Of a stretch of DNA of 64,000 bases, positions 36,581-48,553 are shown piece after piece. The position numbers were made by a program, and so were the translations under genes. How positions within the stretch are numbered: the stretch's first letter is position 1; every line of letters starts with the position of its first letter. Below the pieces are notes generated by a model. That model was not told where the DNA came from. It saw only the letters and a list, made by a program, of their open reading frames with translations, and searched no databases. Source of the DNA: Neodiprion pinetum. Taxonomy: Eukaryota; Arthropoda; Insecta; Hymenoptera; Diprionidae. The stretch covers positions 5,684,501-5,748,500 of the forward strand of contig NC_060233.1 of the NCBI RefSeq assembly GCF_021155775.2. The letters are read 5' to 3'.

Positions 36581-39514
36581 GTCAATCATCATTATTGTAA
36601 AAACAGTCTTGCTACCGACTTTAAACTGTAAGCACGCATTTTGCCCGTTAAACAATTTTTCTCCAAACATTTAATTTTGCTACCTGATAATTCGTTTAAT
36701 AAGCTCACGAACCCAATTATTAATTCTGTAACGCCCAGTCCGTTACAATATGTATACCTACTAAAAGCTCGCTGCATATAATGTGATGCAAAAACCTACA
36801 GCTGTCCACATTGCAGGCACGTCATATGTTACATACGGATACCTATACGTGCGAACTGCAGACACCCTTTTCGGTGGATCTAACCTAACCTAATCTCTTA
36901 TAATTCAGCAACCGTAATCAGATACGCTTAAAAACTTTGATCGCAACGCGTTCGCAGATATATGAACTTACAAAGCCCCGTTTTGCGGACAGCAAAACCT
37001 AAGCTAATCTCGCCACCTGCACGGCGAACTCGGAGTGAAAATGAATAAACTAAATAATTCTCGTCTTCCATGTACGCGTATATTATTCATAAAAATGTGG
37101 ACATATACTGTGACCTTGTGTATATACTGAAAAAGCGTACCTATATATGTTACATTATACACGGTGGCAAACTAATTTTCGGGGAAAAGGTGACTCAGCG
37201 CCGTGAAGTTTATGATTCCAATTACTAACCCGCGCTAGCTGAACTTCTGCTGCATATATGTATACACATAGTCGCGTATAGTGACCGCAGAAATGGGGGA
37301 ATGGGGAAACAAAGAACAATACGAGTTTCAAATAAAAAGTTTTGCAGAGTTACCAACTCAACCCTTCTCATCAATGGTGATGTGGGTCAATTAATTTGTA
37401 ATCTCGTGTATAATTATAGGATAATTCTTAATTATATCTTAGGCGTATTGTCACAGTAAACGACTAATCAACGGTTTCATATCATGAATAATAATTACTT
37501 ATTCTTATCCCGCAACACCTTGGCAATCATTCATAAATCTTGGGTACACATGCGGTATACGTATAATTCGCGTCGCCGCGTGGGTAAAAAGCTCGAGGCT
37601 GCCGGGTGGCAACCGCGCCGGCAACGTGGCAGACATTTTGAATTGGTCCTCGAGTTCGCGTCCCCCTTTCTCCCCGGTTTAGTATACCATACGTATGCTT
37701 ACAACGTAGGTAGGTATACATATAACGGGGTTTATATAAGCAATCCGACGGCTCCGCAATGGCAGCAAGAGGAACAGCAGCAGCAGCAGCAGCAGCAGCA
37801 GGAGGAGGAGCAGGAACAGCGACCTAGGTTGCGGATCGCGGAAAGAGAATTAGTCTGCGCGTGTTATACGAAGAAAAGAAAGATAGACGAGAGGTGGAAA
37901 AAAAGAGCGCGATTTGAGAAAAATAAGGTGAAAAAGTTTGAGAGAGGAGGGGGGGGCCGCAGCCTGGACTCGAATGGACCGGATCCCTTTTCAACCGCGT
38001 GAACTTCGCTACCAAAGCGTCGCGTCGGTTCGTCCGCAAAAAAATCCACGGAGATGACGTCATGCTGCGCTGCCTCGGCGTTATTCACCAACAACGATGG
38101 TCGGGAGCAAGCCGAGATGCTCCGTTGGAAAAGAAGGATCGTTAAACGTTTCTACGTTCGCACATCTACACGTGTACATTGTCTATGCCGCGCGGTGCTG
38201 GGAGGAACGGATCGGAACGGAGCGGAACGGAACGGAGCGAAACGCGGCTTTGGCGAACCTCCAGTTGTCGGGAGAGGGGAGGGGAGGGGGGGGTGGAAAG
38301 TTGGTGTGACGCCGACGGTTGGGTGAGTTAGCCTTGAACAGCTGGTGTGCACAAGAAATCATCCGTGTGTGTTTCTCGCACGGCGTAGGTATTTCCGAAC
38401 GCGAAACTAGAATTCGCTGCTTTTATACGGATGATACACTCGTTATATTTCTATTTGTATGCATATGCATTTCTCCCTGTGAATAAACGACACTAAATAT
38501 GTATGTAAAAATGCAGATAAACGCGACGCCACGTGCCTTTACAGGGAAATAAAGAATCTTATAGATATAGAAGATATATTATATACTATTGACATTATTT
38601 ATAGTGGTACTTTGATATCGCAATCGTGATCGGTTCAGACTGATTACCGAACCGGTGATCAGCTTGACTTGTCGATTTTACCTGCAGTGCATACAAGGAA
38701 TATGCATTAAATAGTTCATGAGAAAACACAATTTTTTTTTGTGCTATAATTTGTTTTTTAATTTAATCTTTAATCTTCCATGATATAAAGGTTTGAAAGA
38801 AAAAAAAAAAAAAGAAAACCAATTCCGAAACGAGTAAATTGAAAAATCTGAAAAAATTTGTCTGATATAAATCTGAAATTCTGACAACGAACGTAACGAT
38901 AAGAATTTTTCGAGTAATATAGTTGGGTGTATATAATCTATGCCACAATAAACTTGCAACCTTTTTCGGAAGTGATTTATTATTCGGGGATCAAGAAATG
39001 ACTAAAACAAAACTGATTTTCACACAATGATCAAGCGATCTATTATTGTACAAGTTATATTCATTGCCCGAAATATTCCCCAGTTTTATTTACATCTTGG
39101 GACAGCCCAATATATATTATACGGAATTAGGAGCGACGAAAATGATCGAATTGGAGACACTGGTCGGTTCGGGATAAAATTGCAGACAGTCGAGCAAAAA
39201 ACTTGCCGGTGACGTTGCGTTCTAATTGTGTATATAAAATAAGCGCGGAGCGCGGCATAGAAGGCAAGTGGGTTTGTAGTTCCAGTAGGTATGTACACAC
39301 GACATGTGTACCTAATATCCGCGTGGTTCTGGATAAACCTGTAACTAACTGGGCGGCAGCGGTCGAGGCGCGGCGTAACATCCGCACGGTGACGCAACTG
39401 CAGCGGCAACAGCAGCAGATCGTCGAGGACGCGTTGTTATACGCTAAGAGATCATTTTATAGATATATGGATCTCCACGGCGTATGCAGTACGATAAGAA
39501 ATATTATTGTTACA
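36581..39514. other. Unassigned DNA with CAG and GGAAC repeats
   Basis: A CAG run (about 37775-37801) gives a Gln stretch inside a 172-codon plus frame (37484-38002), and the frame around it has no domain. A degenerate GGAAC/GGAGC pentamer array lies at about 38203-38244 and a G-rich patch at 38270-38297. Nothing here supports a gene. Confidence 0.45.
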
Positions 39515-40061
39515 TAGGGTGAAATCACCCGTTTTACCCACTTTTTAATGATCTAGTAGTCATCGTGGATAAAAGAATTTTATAAACGTCTTATGTCTTA
39601 AAATGAATAAGGTTGCTGTTGTTGCTTTTCAGCGGCTTCTACGTTATTCCGTAACGTCTTAAAACGTTGCAGTATATTGTGCAACAAGAAGGCAAACTCG
39701 GTCTTTTCGGGTTGAGCGTAAGTTTCCAATATAATGAGTCGTGGATGAGCCGGAGACGAATATTGAAAATACGCGAGGCGAAAAGATCGTTGCCTCCTTG
39801 TTGCACACGATTCTTTATATAACAAGAGTACGTTACGCGTTTTTTCACGAAGCACGAAATTGAGGTTAGGGTCGCGTAACGTCAGATTTGTTCGCGTCAG
39901 CGCATGCGCGGAGTACGGAAAATACCACTTTCAACTCCTAGGACTTACAAGTGGTACTTTCGATACTGCGCGCATGCGCATTCGCAGACTCACTCGACTG
40001 TCACAGAAACGGGTACTTTGCGTACGGATGGAAAAACGCTTAAAACATGCTCGCGTTGTAT
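39515..40061 (-). repeat. Interspersed repeat with NRF-1-type palindromes, copy B (most complete)
   Basis: Read on the minus strand this copy carries the whole family: the segment matching copy A (39665-40061) and, beyond it, a part matching copy C down to the GGGTGAAATCACCC semi-palindrome at 39517-39530. The central palindrome (about 39895-39995) has CTAGGACTT/AACTCCTAG arms and the NRF-1-like GCGCATGCGC sites. A minus-strand frame (39855-39598) contains TEFAFLLHNILQRFKTLRNN and ends Gln-rich; copy A has a stop in the matching frame. It may be a decayed fragment of a larger transposon. Family unknown. Confidence 0.85.
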
Positions 40062-40605
40062 AAAAGCACATAATCCGTAGGACGAATTCCCAGTGTAGGT
40101 AGGTATAATCGTCTGTAGGAAAAATCTCTCACGGACAATACACATTATACTTATTATACTCATCTTTGCGCAGCCAGTAATGCCGCATATATACATGATG
40201 GAGTTCTCCTTTGGGTTGCAAATATTATTATACCCTTGCTCTTTGAATTGCGATCACGTAATCCGTGGGGTATGTATGACATCACGCGTCGACGATCATG
40301 GCGTTAGATATATTCACATACCTATGTACAAAGGTTTAACTTCGCCATGCTAACTAACTCGAGTTTTATAACAATTTTCTGCGATTTATAAATAATATTA
40401 AATATGTTTCCAAAGTAAATATCCTTAAAAAATTCTTGCAAAGAATCGTGTATTACAACGGACGTGTAATTTTTATTTTATTTAGTAAATTACGATTCAT
40501 TTGTATTTATTATTCGTTGTTGCGTAAAAGCTACAAGATAGCTCGCAGCACGTTAGTATAAACAATTGATGCGACATGATCGAAAATGGAGAATTGTCGA
40601 AATAT
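40062..40605. other. Unassigned AT-rich DNA
   Basis: No gene, RNA or repeat is recognised. Confidence 0.45.
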
Positions 40606-41360
40606 CGTGGTGCGCCTGTATCCGGCGTCCCTAGTCGTCAACCCCTAACCCCCAGAGGAGTGTAAGCATCGCCCTCTGCACCCGGGTCAGATATTCAAGA
40701 TGGCGTTAGGCATCCTGAAACGCGGGGGTGCGTAGGCCACGCCCTGGCCGGGTGCCCGCTCGGCTGTTTGGTTATACGGCCATCTCCCGATTGTGGGGGT
40801 GAAACTCTAGTCCCGTCCCATCACGTCCCATCACGTCCCATCACCTCCCGTCCCACGGAGAGCGCACGAAACCCTCCGTCGGCTAATGCCTCCGCACCAC
40901 GCCAAGGATACCCCAAGGACACGTGTAGAGGAATAGCTGGCTGGCTAGAGAGGGAGAGGGGAGGAGGAGGAGGAGGAGGAAGAGGAAGAGAGAGGGAGGC
41001 ATGAGTCGCGGAGAGGAGAGAAGAGCACGCTGCGCGAGTATAACATTTGCCCGCCGGGGACCGGAAGTCGCTGTAATCTGCCGGCACACATATGACGCTG
41101 CGAATATGGTGGAGGTGTTACGCGAGAAGCTGGGTTCACGAAGCTTTCTGCGTGCGGGAACGGACGCGCGGTTTCTCTTTGAGAGGTGTATAGGTTATAG
41201 AGTTACCGTACAAGGTTGGCAGGCATGCGATGCAGGTACGTACGTACCTACACATTCACGGAGGGACAACGAAGCGGGAAACTGGGATGGATGTGTTTGG
41301 TTTGTGATTAGATATAGACGACGCAACGCCCCCAGACGGCGATACACGCGTGCATAACAC
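40606..41360. promoter_or_regulatory. GC-rich islet with short tandem repeats
   Basis: This islet is strongly GC-rich. It includes TTCAAGATGGCG (YY1/Pho type, about 40694), a tandem CGTCCCATCA decamer (about 40814-40849) and a GAGGAG purine run (about 40953-40995). A 118-codon plus frame (41001-41357) crosses it without a domain. A promoter role is plausible from composition and motif only. Confidence 0.35.
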
Positions 41361-41701
41361 GCGTAGGTACGTACGCGTTTCGATTAGGTTCTCAAAGTGT
41401 GCGGACAGCACAATTCTGCCATGTGTCTCTGTAGGGCATTAGCTCTGATATAAGTAGGGCGCAACTGCAGGGCCGCAAGTAGGACGAGGTGGTGGGGCAC
41501 CGACGGCCCAGTAGCCTTAATTCTGCAGTCTGCCTAGCTTATAATACGACGGTTATACGGTGGCAAAATGGCGTCGTCCTCGCCTAAACCGCGCGACTAT
41601 GTTCAGCTTACGTGTAACAGGAATTTAGTAGTCAGCTATTGTACTTTTGGATATTTAAAACCTGGCTGCTTTTATTACAGCTAACCGATGTCGTTTGCAC
41701 T
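41361..41701. other. Unassigned DNA with a 38-codon frame
   Basis: At 41567 an ATG in GCAAAATGGCGTCG opens a 38-codon frame beginning MASSSPKPRDYVQLTC and ending at 41683. It has no recognised family. ATGGCG contexts are common in this window as YY1-type motifs, so I do not call it a gene. Confidence 0.3.
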
Positions 41702-41914
41702 TTCGAACGGTGGGAGGTCAACAGTCGGAAGAGTCGATATTCGGAACGGCCGATATATATCGAAATTTCAAACATGCGAAAATAAAATAACTAGAGATGA
41801 ATTTTTCGAAATCTTCATTTTTAAAAGTGTCACTCATTGGTATGTTTGAAATTTTGATATATGGGCCTTTCCAAGTATTAATCCTTCCAAGTTTTGACAC
41901 CCACCTCTTTCGAA
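41702..41914. mobile_element. Foldback element, 213 bp
   Basis: Most of this segment is an inverted repeat: TTCGAACGGTGGGAGGTCAA at the left faces, inverted, TTCGAAAGAGGTGGGTGTCA at the right. Further in, GATATATATCGAAATTTCAA pairs with TTGAAATTTTGATATAT. The arms are about 80 bp with a short AT-rich loop. There is no coding potential and no clear target duplication. Superfamily unknown. Confidence 0.7.
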
Positions 41915-43754
41915 CTGTTCAGAATGTCATTTCTGTGAAGGTTACAATCGAATATGATAACTAGGTATGTCTAACTTGTAGAGTTATTACTTACGGTACG
42001 GTTTAAAGACGGCTGACATTGTTTGAACTAAGATTCCAATCGGAAGTAGTCCTTTATGGCTATATCTTCAGCCGTGTCATAAATCTTTTGATATCAAGAA
42101 TAATTCGTATCATACACGTTGCATGAGTTGAGCGTGAAATAGAAATCAAGTTAAAATTGAATGAACAGTCAAAGGGACACCCCATTAATATTCTGATTGG
42201 GAGAAAATTCTGATGTATTTGGTATATTAATTGTCACCTCATCTGTGAAAACATCGAATTTTCTCGTACCTACTTCTTACTTGAATGTGTTAAAACCCGA
42301 GTACGTTTTCATTGCAATACGTTATCGAAAATTTCACACTATCATACCGTATAAAGCCCTGCGAAGGTTGGAGCGACTGAACAAAACAGAACGAACTCTA
42401 ACGATAATTGAATTCATGATGTGTACGCCAAGACTTCCGGATCACGAACGCGGGATGTGACGTAAGATATGAAATACGTGTCAGCGTAACTCGCTGCGAA
42501 ATAATTAAACGAGCCGTACAGCTTACCCATGCCGTAAGTTACTTCTGGGCGAATCACCCGTATATTGTGTACAGTGTAATATACACAGCATAATTCGAAC
42601 AGGTTCGATGTAACCTCCGTGACGACTTTTAGTCGTTCTATCTTATTCTACGATACCGTTTAACTGTCGTAAGATTTAAAGTCTGTAACCCAATTTGCAT
42701 AGAGAAAAACCTCGTGTCACTGTATATTGTATAAAAAGTAAAGATATGTAGGTACAGACCCTCGGATTGATTCTGACACGTTCAAGGCCACCAATGGCGT
42801 CTGTTTTCCACGCCAAGCGAGTGGTGTATCGGACTCTACCGCTGGTCTTGAATGCGTCCGAATTAATCGAAAAGTCTGTACATGCGAGTCTACAGGGGAT
42901 ACTATAGGTATAATGTATGGCGTTATAATGTACAGTAAGTTCGGCGCAGTCGCAAGGTCAACTACTTGACTGAAATTACTGTACTGCACAGTCAGTTTGG
43001 ACGGATCACCGTAGTGGCGCGGCAATTCAGGATATATAATACAGTTGCCGTCAGAGAAAAGAAACGAGAAAAGAGCTGAGACCCTCGACCGATCGGAAAG
43101 AAGAATGGCAAAAATGAGAAAGAAAAAAAGAATGGAATTAACTTCGCGTCACCGCTCAAACTTCGTTCCCGTAATTAATCTGCCTTTTACGTATATATAT
43201 ATATTATTATGTATCGTTGTATCGATGTTCCTTTTTCTGCTGGCAATTTGTCGATGCAACAATATCTTCCACGCAGCTTGCAAGGACCGATATTGAGAGG
43301 AAAGAAACAGAAAGTATAGAGCAGCAATGCGGATAGATTGCGAGAGAGTGTCACGTGATGGGATCTAAAACAACAGAATAGCGTGAAAAACTGCAACTCT
43401 GTATAATAAAATATTTTCAAAAAAGATTCACATTGTTGTATATACATCGAACAAAAGAATCGACATGTAATGCAAATAGGTATCAATTACTCATAGAGAA
43501 TACCGGTATTGGGTTTTGGGTAATGGCGAAATCGGAAATCACTGCAGAAGTAGGTACGCGTTTGTGGGAAAAGTTAGGTTAGGTTCAGGACAGGGTATCC
43601 CTTTGCAACACAGTGTCTAGTATATGAGACAACTCTTTTGAATCGGTTAGTCAAGTTTGACATTCAATTTTTGAGATATCGCTGTCACTTTTTTTGCATA
43701 ATTATAAGAAAGTTTATGAGAACTAGAAGAGTGGAACTTGGTAATTTCGTGAAA
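41915..43754. other. Unassigned DNA
   Basis: No gene or RNA is recognised. A TTAGGTTAGGTT stretch lies at about 43577. Confidence 0.45.
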
Positions 43755-44045
43755 ATTTCAAAATTCAAAATAGCAGATCCAATATGGCGGACTGAAAGTA
43801 TAAAAATTGATCCGATTCGCTTGGAATTCATCACCCGGGGGGTTTTCGAGGTCGCTGAAAACGAATTCAATGTCACAATTGTGAAATTCAAAGTGACGGA
43901 TCCAATATGGCGGACTGAAAATATGAAAACCGATCTGATTTGCTTGAAATTTGCCACTCGGCCCGGTTTTCGAAGTCGATGAAATTGAATTCAACGTAAA
44001 AATGACAAAATTCAAAACGCGGAATGCATTTGAATTCCACCATTT
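43755..44045 (+). repeat. 123-bp tandem repeat with a conserved open frame (DPIWRTE family)
   Basis: Two clear units start at 43761 and 43884 (period 123 bp, 41 codons), and a third, degenerate unit starts near 44008. Each unit contains GATCCAATATGGCGGACTGA. The plus frame 43638-43982 reads through both units, giving KFKIADPIWRTE and KFKVTDPIWRTE separated by a shared DPIRLEF/TDLICLKF and FEVAENEF pattern. Related sequence occurs at 47608-47925 and 55663-55760. It may be a widespread non-autonomous repeat or a decayed repeat protein. No known domain is recognised. Confidence 0.8.
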
Positions 44046-44513
44046 TGAATTTTGAAAATTTCTCATATCCGACCCCGTTTAAAAAAAAAAAAAAAAAAAA
44101 ACCACCTTGTGCTCCCAGTTTCAAGGAACTTTACTAAAAAGGGAAAATGCATGCTTCAAAGTGGTACACGTAGTTCGTCGATGTTTTGGGTTCCGGATGC
44201 GATCTCGCCCAGTGAGAATCGAGGGATAGAACATAAGCCGAAATAATGGCGGACGGTGAGGGGCTAGAGCTACGACAGCTACGGCTATGTTTAACCATGC
44301 CGCTGCGGGGGAGGCGAGGAGGGGCTGCCGCTATCCAAGGGGAGGGGTTTTTGCCGCCTGAGCGTGTGTGTTCAACACCGGTTTGCCTTGATCCTCCGAA
44401 TAACCGGTCGTCTTGTTCTTACGTAAGCCGCACGCCTCGCCTCTCTATTTTCCTCCTTCACACATGCGAAGCATCCCGAGAGAAGTTATCGGTGCACGCC
44501 GGCGAGAGGGAGG

Positions 44514-44519
<6 letters not shown>
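44046..44519. other. Poly-A tract and GC-rich patch
   Basis: A poly-A run (about 44082-44101) follows the tandem repeat and may be its 3' tail. ATAATGGCGGACGG at 44244 opens a 123-codon frame whose second half is only the downstream GA repeat. No domain is seen in the first half. Confidence 0.4.

Positions 44520-44607
<88 letters not shown>
44520..44607. repeat. (GA)n microsatellite, about 88 bp
   Basis: Nearly uninterrupted AG dinucleotides. It is one of the longest simple repeats in the window and produces spurious Arg-Glu and Leu-Ser peptides in other frames. Confidence 0.97.
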
Positions 44608-44612
<5 letters not shown>

Positions 44613-44974
44613 GGTGAAGGAGGGGAGGGAGAGGAAGATCGCGAGATAAACACTCTCTTCTAGGAAAAATTCTCCGCCGCGCATTATGAGAGGCCTGAAA
44701 ACCAGCGTCGTCAGCTCAGACCCGACGCTCCACGACGCGCCAAGCGGGGAGAAACCGACGTCTCCGTGTATCATCTCCGCTCAAAGAACTATTGTCCCCC
44801 CCCCCAATGGTGATGTCATCCGCTTTGCAGAATATATCTATATGATAGTATGCGAGGGATATTGTATGTATATACGAACATCTAGAGTTTTTCTCGAAGT
44901 CTTATATTATTATCATCATTACGCCGCAATTCATAGAAGTTTGTCATAAATTTTTCACAGTATAATCTACTGCT

Positions 44975-44980
<6 letters not shown>
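44608..44980. other. Unassigned DNA between two microsatellites
   Basis: No gene or repeat family is recognised. Confidence 0.4.

Positions 44981-45044
<64 letters not shown>
44981..45044. repeat. (TA)n microsatellite
   Basis: TA dinucleotides run for about 64 bp with one C interruption near 45026. Confidence 0.97.
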
Positions 45045-45180
45045 GTTTATAAATTAGGGTGGTTCGTATATAGGGTGTTGACGACTGTTTGCTGCACCGA
45101 CCACCAAATAAATTTCAAATGATTGAAAAACAATTGGCTAATTTTTTCAGATGTTTGTCTCGAATTTATTATAACTCCCC

Positions 45181-45382
45181 CCCCTGTTTAAAACAGACGT
45201 GTTGCAGATACATATTGGCGGTATAATATATTTTATTTCACGAATAACAATGTTCAAGAAAATCTGTAACTGCGAGGTTTTAGTGGGGATTGGTGCTACT
45301 AACTGAGCTGATATTATCATTCTTACAATAAAATGTATATATACCGAGAATGTGTCCGAAACACGTTTATTTTAAACGGGGA
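45181..45382. mobile_element. TIR element, about 200 bp
   Basis: The left end CCCCTGTTTAAAACAGACGT faces, inverted, CCCCGTTTAAAATAAACGTG, and similarity continues through GTGTTGCAGATACA/GTGTTTCGGACACA and GGCGGTATA/CTCGGTATATA. The TIRs are about 45 bp with several mismatches. The interior is AT-rich. No convincing target duplication was found; superfamily unknown. Confidence 0.65.
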
Positions 45383-45581
45383 AATCCACTCTCTTACAGG
45401 CAAAGATTCAGAGTTGAGATAAAAATTTGAGAAAAATTAAAGTATTGTTTTTGAATTAATTGATACGTCCTTACCCTTATGAATTTTATGTCAAAAATCC
45501 TTGTCTTTGTCAACGATAAAAAATCATCGAGATTATAATATATCTACTGGCATGACCCCTGATCGACTGTATCTTACGATG

Positions 45582-45640
45582 AGGTAGAAATTAGTAACGT
45601 TATCGTAACGAAAAATTGGGGGAAAAATCGCTGTTTTATT
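45582..45640. mobile_element. Degenerate end of the GGCTGAAGTT family, copy 3
   Basis: GAGGTAGAAATTAGTAACGT followed by TATCGTAACGAAAAATTG matches the left ends at 25813 and 30921 over about 35 bp. I could not place a matching right end, so this may be a truncated copy. Confidence 0.5.
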
Positions 45641-47607
45641 AATCTTACAATAATATTTAAGGAACTAAGATTTCGAAATATGCGTGTCTTTTGTTTTAGC
45701 ATGTTTTGTAATACGCGTTCAGCGATTAATAATAGGTATGTATACCGGCCACTTTTTGCAATAATTTCTATCAAGTTATTTTTAGATTACAATAGCCAAT
45801 TTTTCGTCGCCGACTCCACGATTACCGTTTTTATCGATTCTAAAATCACGTACGACAGCTAGGTACGACCTTACTGACAAAAACGTGGGTGTGCGTCTGT
45901 TAAACACCGTAAAAATAAATTGACGGTTATTCTTCGATCTGCGGATCTAATTGCAAGTCAAAACATGCGGTGTTGTAACATTTGAAAGAGGTCAGGGAGG
46001 CTCTCAAGTATCTTTAACGCATTTCTAAAAAGCCTTGTGATTTCTCACAGGTACATAAGTTGAATTTCAGTTAGCCCAAAGTCCTCATCCTACAATATCT
46101 GCGTAAATTATTATCACGCCTTGTTATCTGAATAACTATAACTATATTTTTCGATTGTGGCAAAAAATGAAACGAACTAAAAATTTCTCTCAGTGAATTA
46201 CGAAGCCGTGCCAAATCTGTTCAGCCTGCAGATTTCAACCCTTCCGAAATTTATAGAGATAGATACGAAGTTTGACGTATGATTGGACGCGAGGCGCCCC
46301 CAGAGCGGATAACAAGTTCCGTAGACCGGAACCCGTTAATTGGAGAATTTTGTTCCTCCTGCGTACAACAACGCGCTTTACCATACGGTCAGCGGTAATC
46401 AATAACGCGGCTTTCCCTTGGCCCAAAATCCCCGTCTATAATGGATCTCGGCGTAAGCACATTTCAGGATATAGAACGCGTGTTATGTACGTATATATGC
46501 CCATGTCGCGAATCAATCACGCCAAGAACTTATCCAATAACGTACACACGTGTATATTATATACATATAACAACGTTCCGTAGTATACATCGGACATTCC
46601 ACGTCAAATTAGCAGTTCGTGTACCTCACCCTCTTCGGTTTCATAATTTTTTAGTACGATGTTTACATCTACCCAAAAAGGTCTTGGATTTTTTTCACTT
46701 TTTTTATTTTAGCAGGGGGTGAAATTTGAAAAAAACGTTAAAGCCTTGTTTAACTAAAAAAGTAGAGTAAACCTCAGAAAATGATTTTGCGTTGCGATTA
46801 CGAAAGAAGGATCGACGATAGCGCAAAATGGTTAGGCGTACCTCGTTTTTCCTAATTCCAACAACATTCAAACAGTTTTTTCAACGATTTTTCTCAGTGT
46901 CTGTTCACCCGTTTGTTTTTTATTTTTTAATCACTCGACTTTCAATGAATTATAATTACGTTCACGTGCACGTACTCGACGGTATTTTCATCGGATGTAT
47001 ACTGTAACGGCATTGCAAGCTTTGGTTAAAAAACAACGAGGAGGGAAAAAATTGGCCGGAACAAGGCGGAATCGACGGGCGTAAATCTGCATTTACATAC
47101 GTGAACACAGCAATTGTTATATATATATATAAAAATACGTATCATTGCATAGACATATAATAATTGCGCGTGCAGGGAGGAAGGCGTTAAACCGCGTGTA
47201 CGCAGATATATTGGCTAATTGGCTTTGCCGTAAATCCGCGTGTACCCGACGCACGTACATTCAGTCATCGACTATACATCCATGTATAGATGGTTGTGTA
47301 CATCGATTGTACATACAAGCCTGTGTATACGTATACCTAGATGGACATGCGGATATTTATTGCGGACGTGCCTGTAACAATATCGGGTCTAATTGTAAAC
47401 GGTCGTTATTGGTATATGTACTATATATGTTACTATTAATTCGTTGTGCGGTATTTGCGCGGCTTTGTAATTTGTTATACACACGATTGAAATCGAACAA
47501 TCGAACAACCGCAGTGCGTCTATAATAGTATTGATAAAGTTTGTAACCCTCTGAGTCGCACGTTGTTGTGCCGGATCATCTTTTATAACAAGATACTATT
47601 CCGTGGT
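45641..47607. other. Unassigned AT-rich DNA
   Basis: No gene or RNA is recognised. Frames up to 126 codons (47145-47525) lack domains. Confidence 0.45.
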
Positions 47608-47925
47608 TTTTGCGATTACTGATTACGATTTGGAATCAGATGTTGAAAATCGAAGGTGGCGGATCCAATATGGTGGACAAAAATTTCAAATTTGATCGAA
47701 TACGGTCAAAAAAATGTATGCAAGGGTTTTCCGGGTCGCCGATTGGATTTGCTACACCGAATTTTTTAAATCTGATTTCAGATTCGTAATCAGCGACCCC
47801 AAAAACCCCTGAACAGAGTTTTTTCTCCAGATTCGATCGAATTTGAAATCTTCGTCCGCCATATTGAAGCCGCCATCTTGAAATTTTAAAATCCGCTTCC
47901 AGCTTTGTAATCGGCGAGCCCAAAG
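47608..47925. repeat. Inverted pair of DPIWRTE-family repeat units
   Basis: A plus-oriented unit (ATTACGATTTGGAATCAGA, then GGCGGATCCAATATGGTGG) is followed by minus-oriented sequence ending in GTCCGCCATATTGAAGCCGC and CCAGCTTTGTAATCGGCGAG. The pair forms an imperfect palindrome of about 300 bp. On the minus strand FGVADYESEIRFKKFGVANP parallels FEVGDYESELEIQKFKMTNP at 55.7 kb, so the same reading phase is kept in part; other segments have shifted frame. Confidence 0.7.
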
Positions 47926-48495
47926 ATTTATAATTTATGTAACTTTCTCGGAAATGAATTATTCCATCAATTATCACGATTTTTGTTTTATTCAATTTTT
48001 TTCTAACAGTAATAATCTAATTGGAATATCAAAATCTCAATCAACAGAGTTAAAGAATTCACCGTATTTGCAGTATCTGATCTAACGATATACATAAATT
48101 TATTTTTCAACCAAAGTTACGCACAATATTGTAATTGAGTTTTTGATCATTGATCGAATATCGATGAATCTATCAGCTTCTCAAACCTCAACAAATCCGA
48201 GTATATAATACTAAGTATTCAATTTTTTAATTTTATTCAATTTTTTCTAACTTGTATATTCAATTTAAAACGGAGCAGATGTTACAACGTGCGTAAAAAA
48301 TTAATTTATTTACAACAGCGTGTTTCAATTATAATCAAACCGCAAAATGATCACTGCGTCCTATACGATGCTGGGTTGCAGTGTTTTTACAATGTGAGAC
48401 CTGCCTTGCTTTGAAACTGCTGACTGTGAATCATTTACATATGGACTTACGCATACACGTACCTACCAATGCAAAGCACTCGTAAAAAGTTAGCC

Positions 48496-48499
<4 letters not shown>
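47926..48499. other. Unassigned AT-rich DNA
   Basis: A short direct repeat (TTTATTCAATTTTTT-CTAAC, near 47987 and 48234) is the only structure noticed. Confidence 0.4.

Positions 48500-48551
<52 letters not shown>
48500..48551. repeat. (TA)n microsatellite
   Basis: About 52 bp of uninterrupted TA. A shorter TA run lies at about 50283-50314. Confidence 0.97.

Positions 48552-48553
<2 letters not shown>

Noticed and set aside
37484..38002. 172-codon frame with a Gln/Glu run
   Set aside because: The only notable part is the CAG microsatellite; flanking residues show no domain and there is no splice context.
40814..40849. Short tandem decamers considered as a CRISPR-like array
   Set aside because: Units are directly adjacent without spacers and the DNA is eukaryotic; it is a minisatellite.
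44246..44617. Frame starting ATGGCGGACGG and ending in Arg-Glu repeats
   Set aside because: Its second half is the (GA)n microsatellite, and ATGGCGG is a frequent YY1-type motif in this window.
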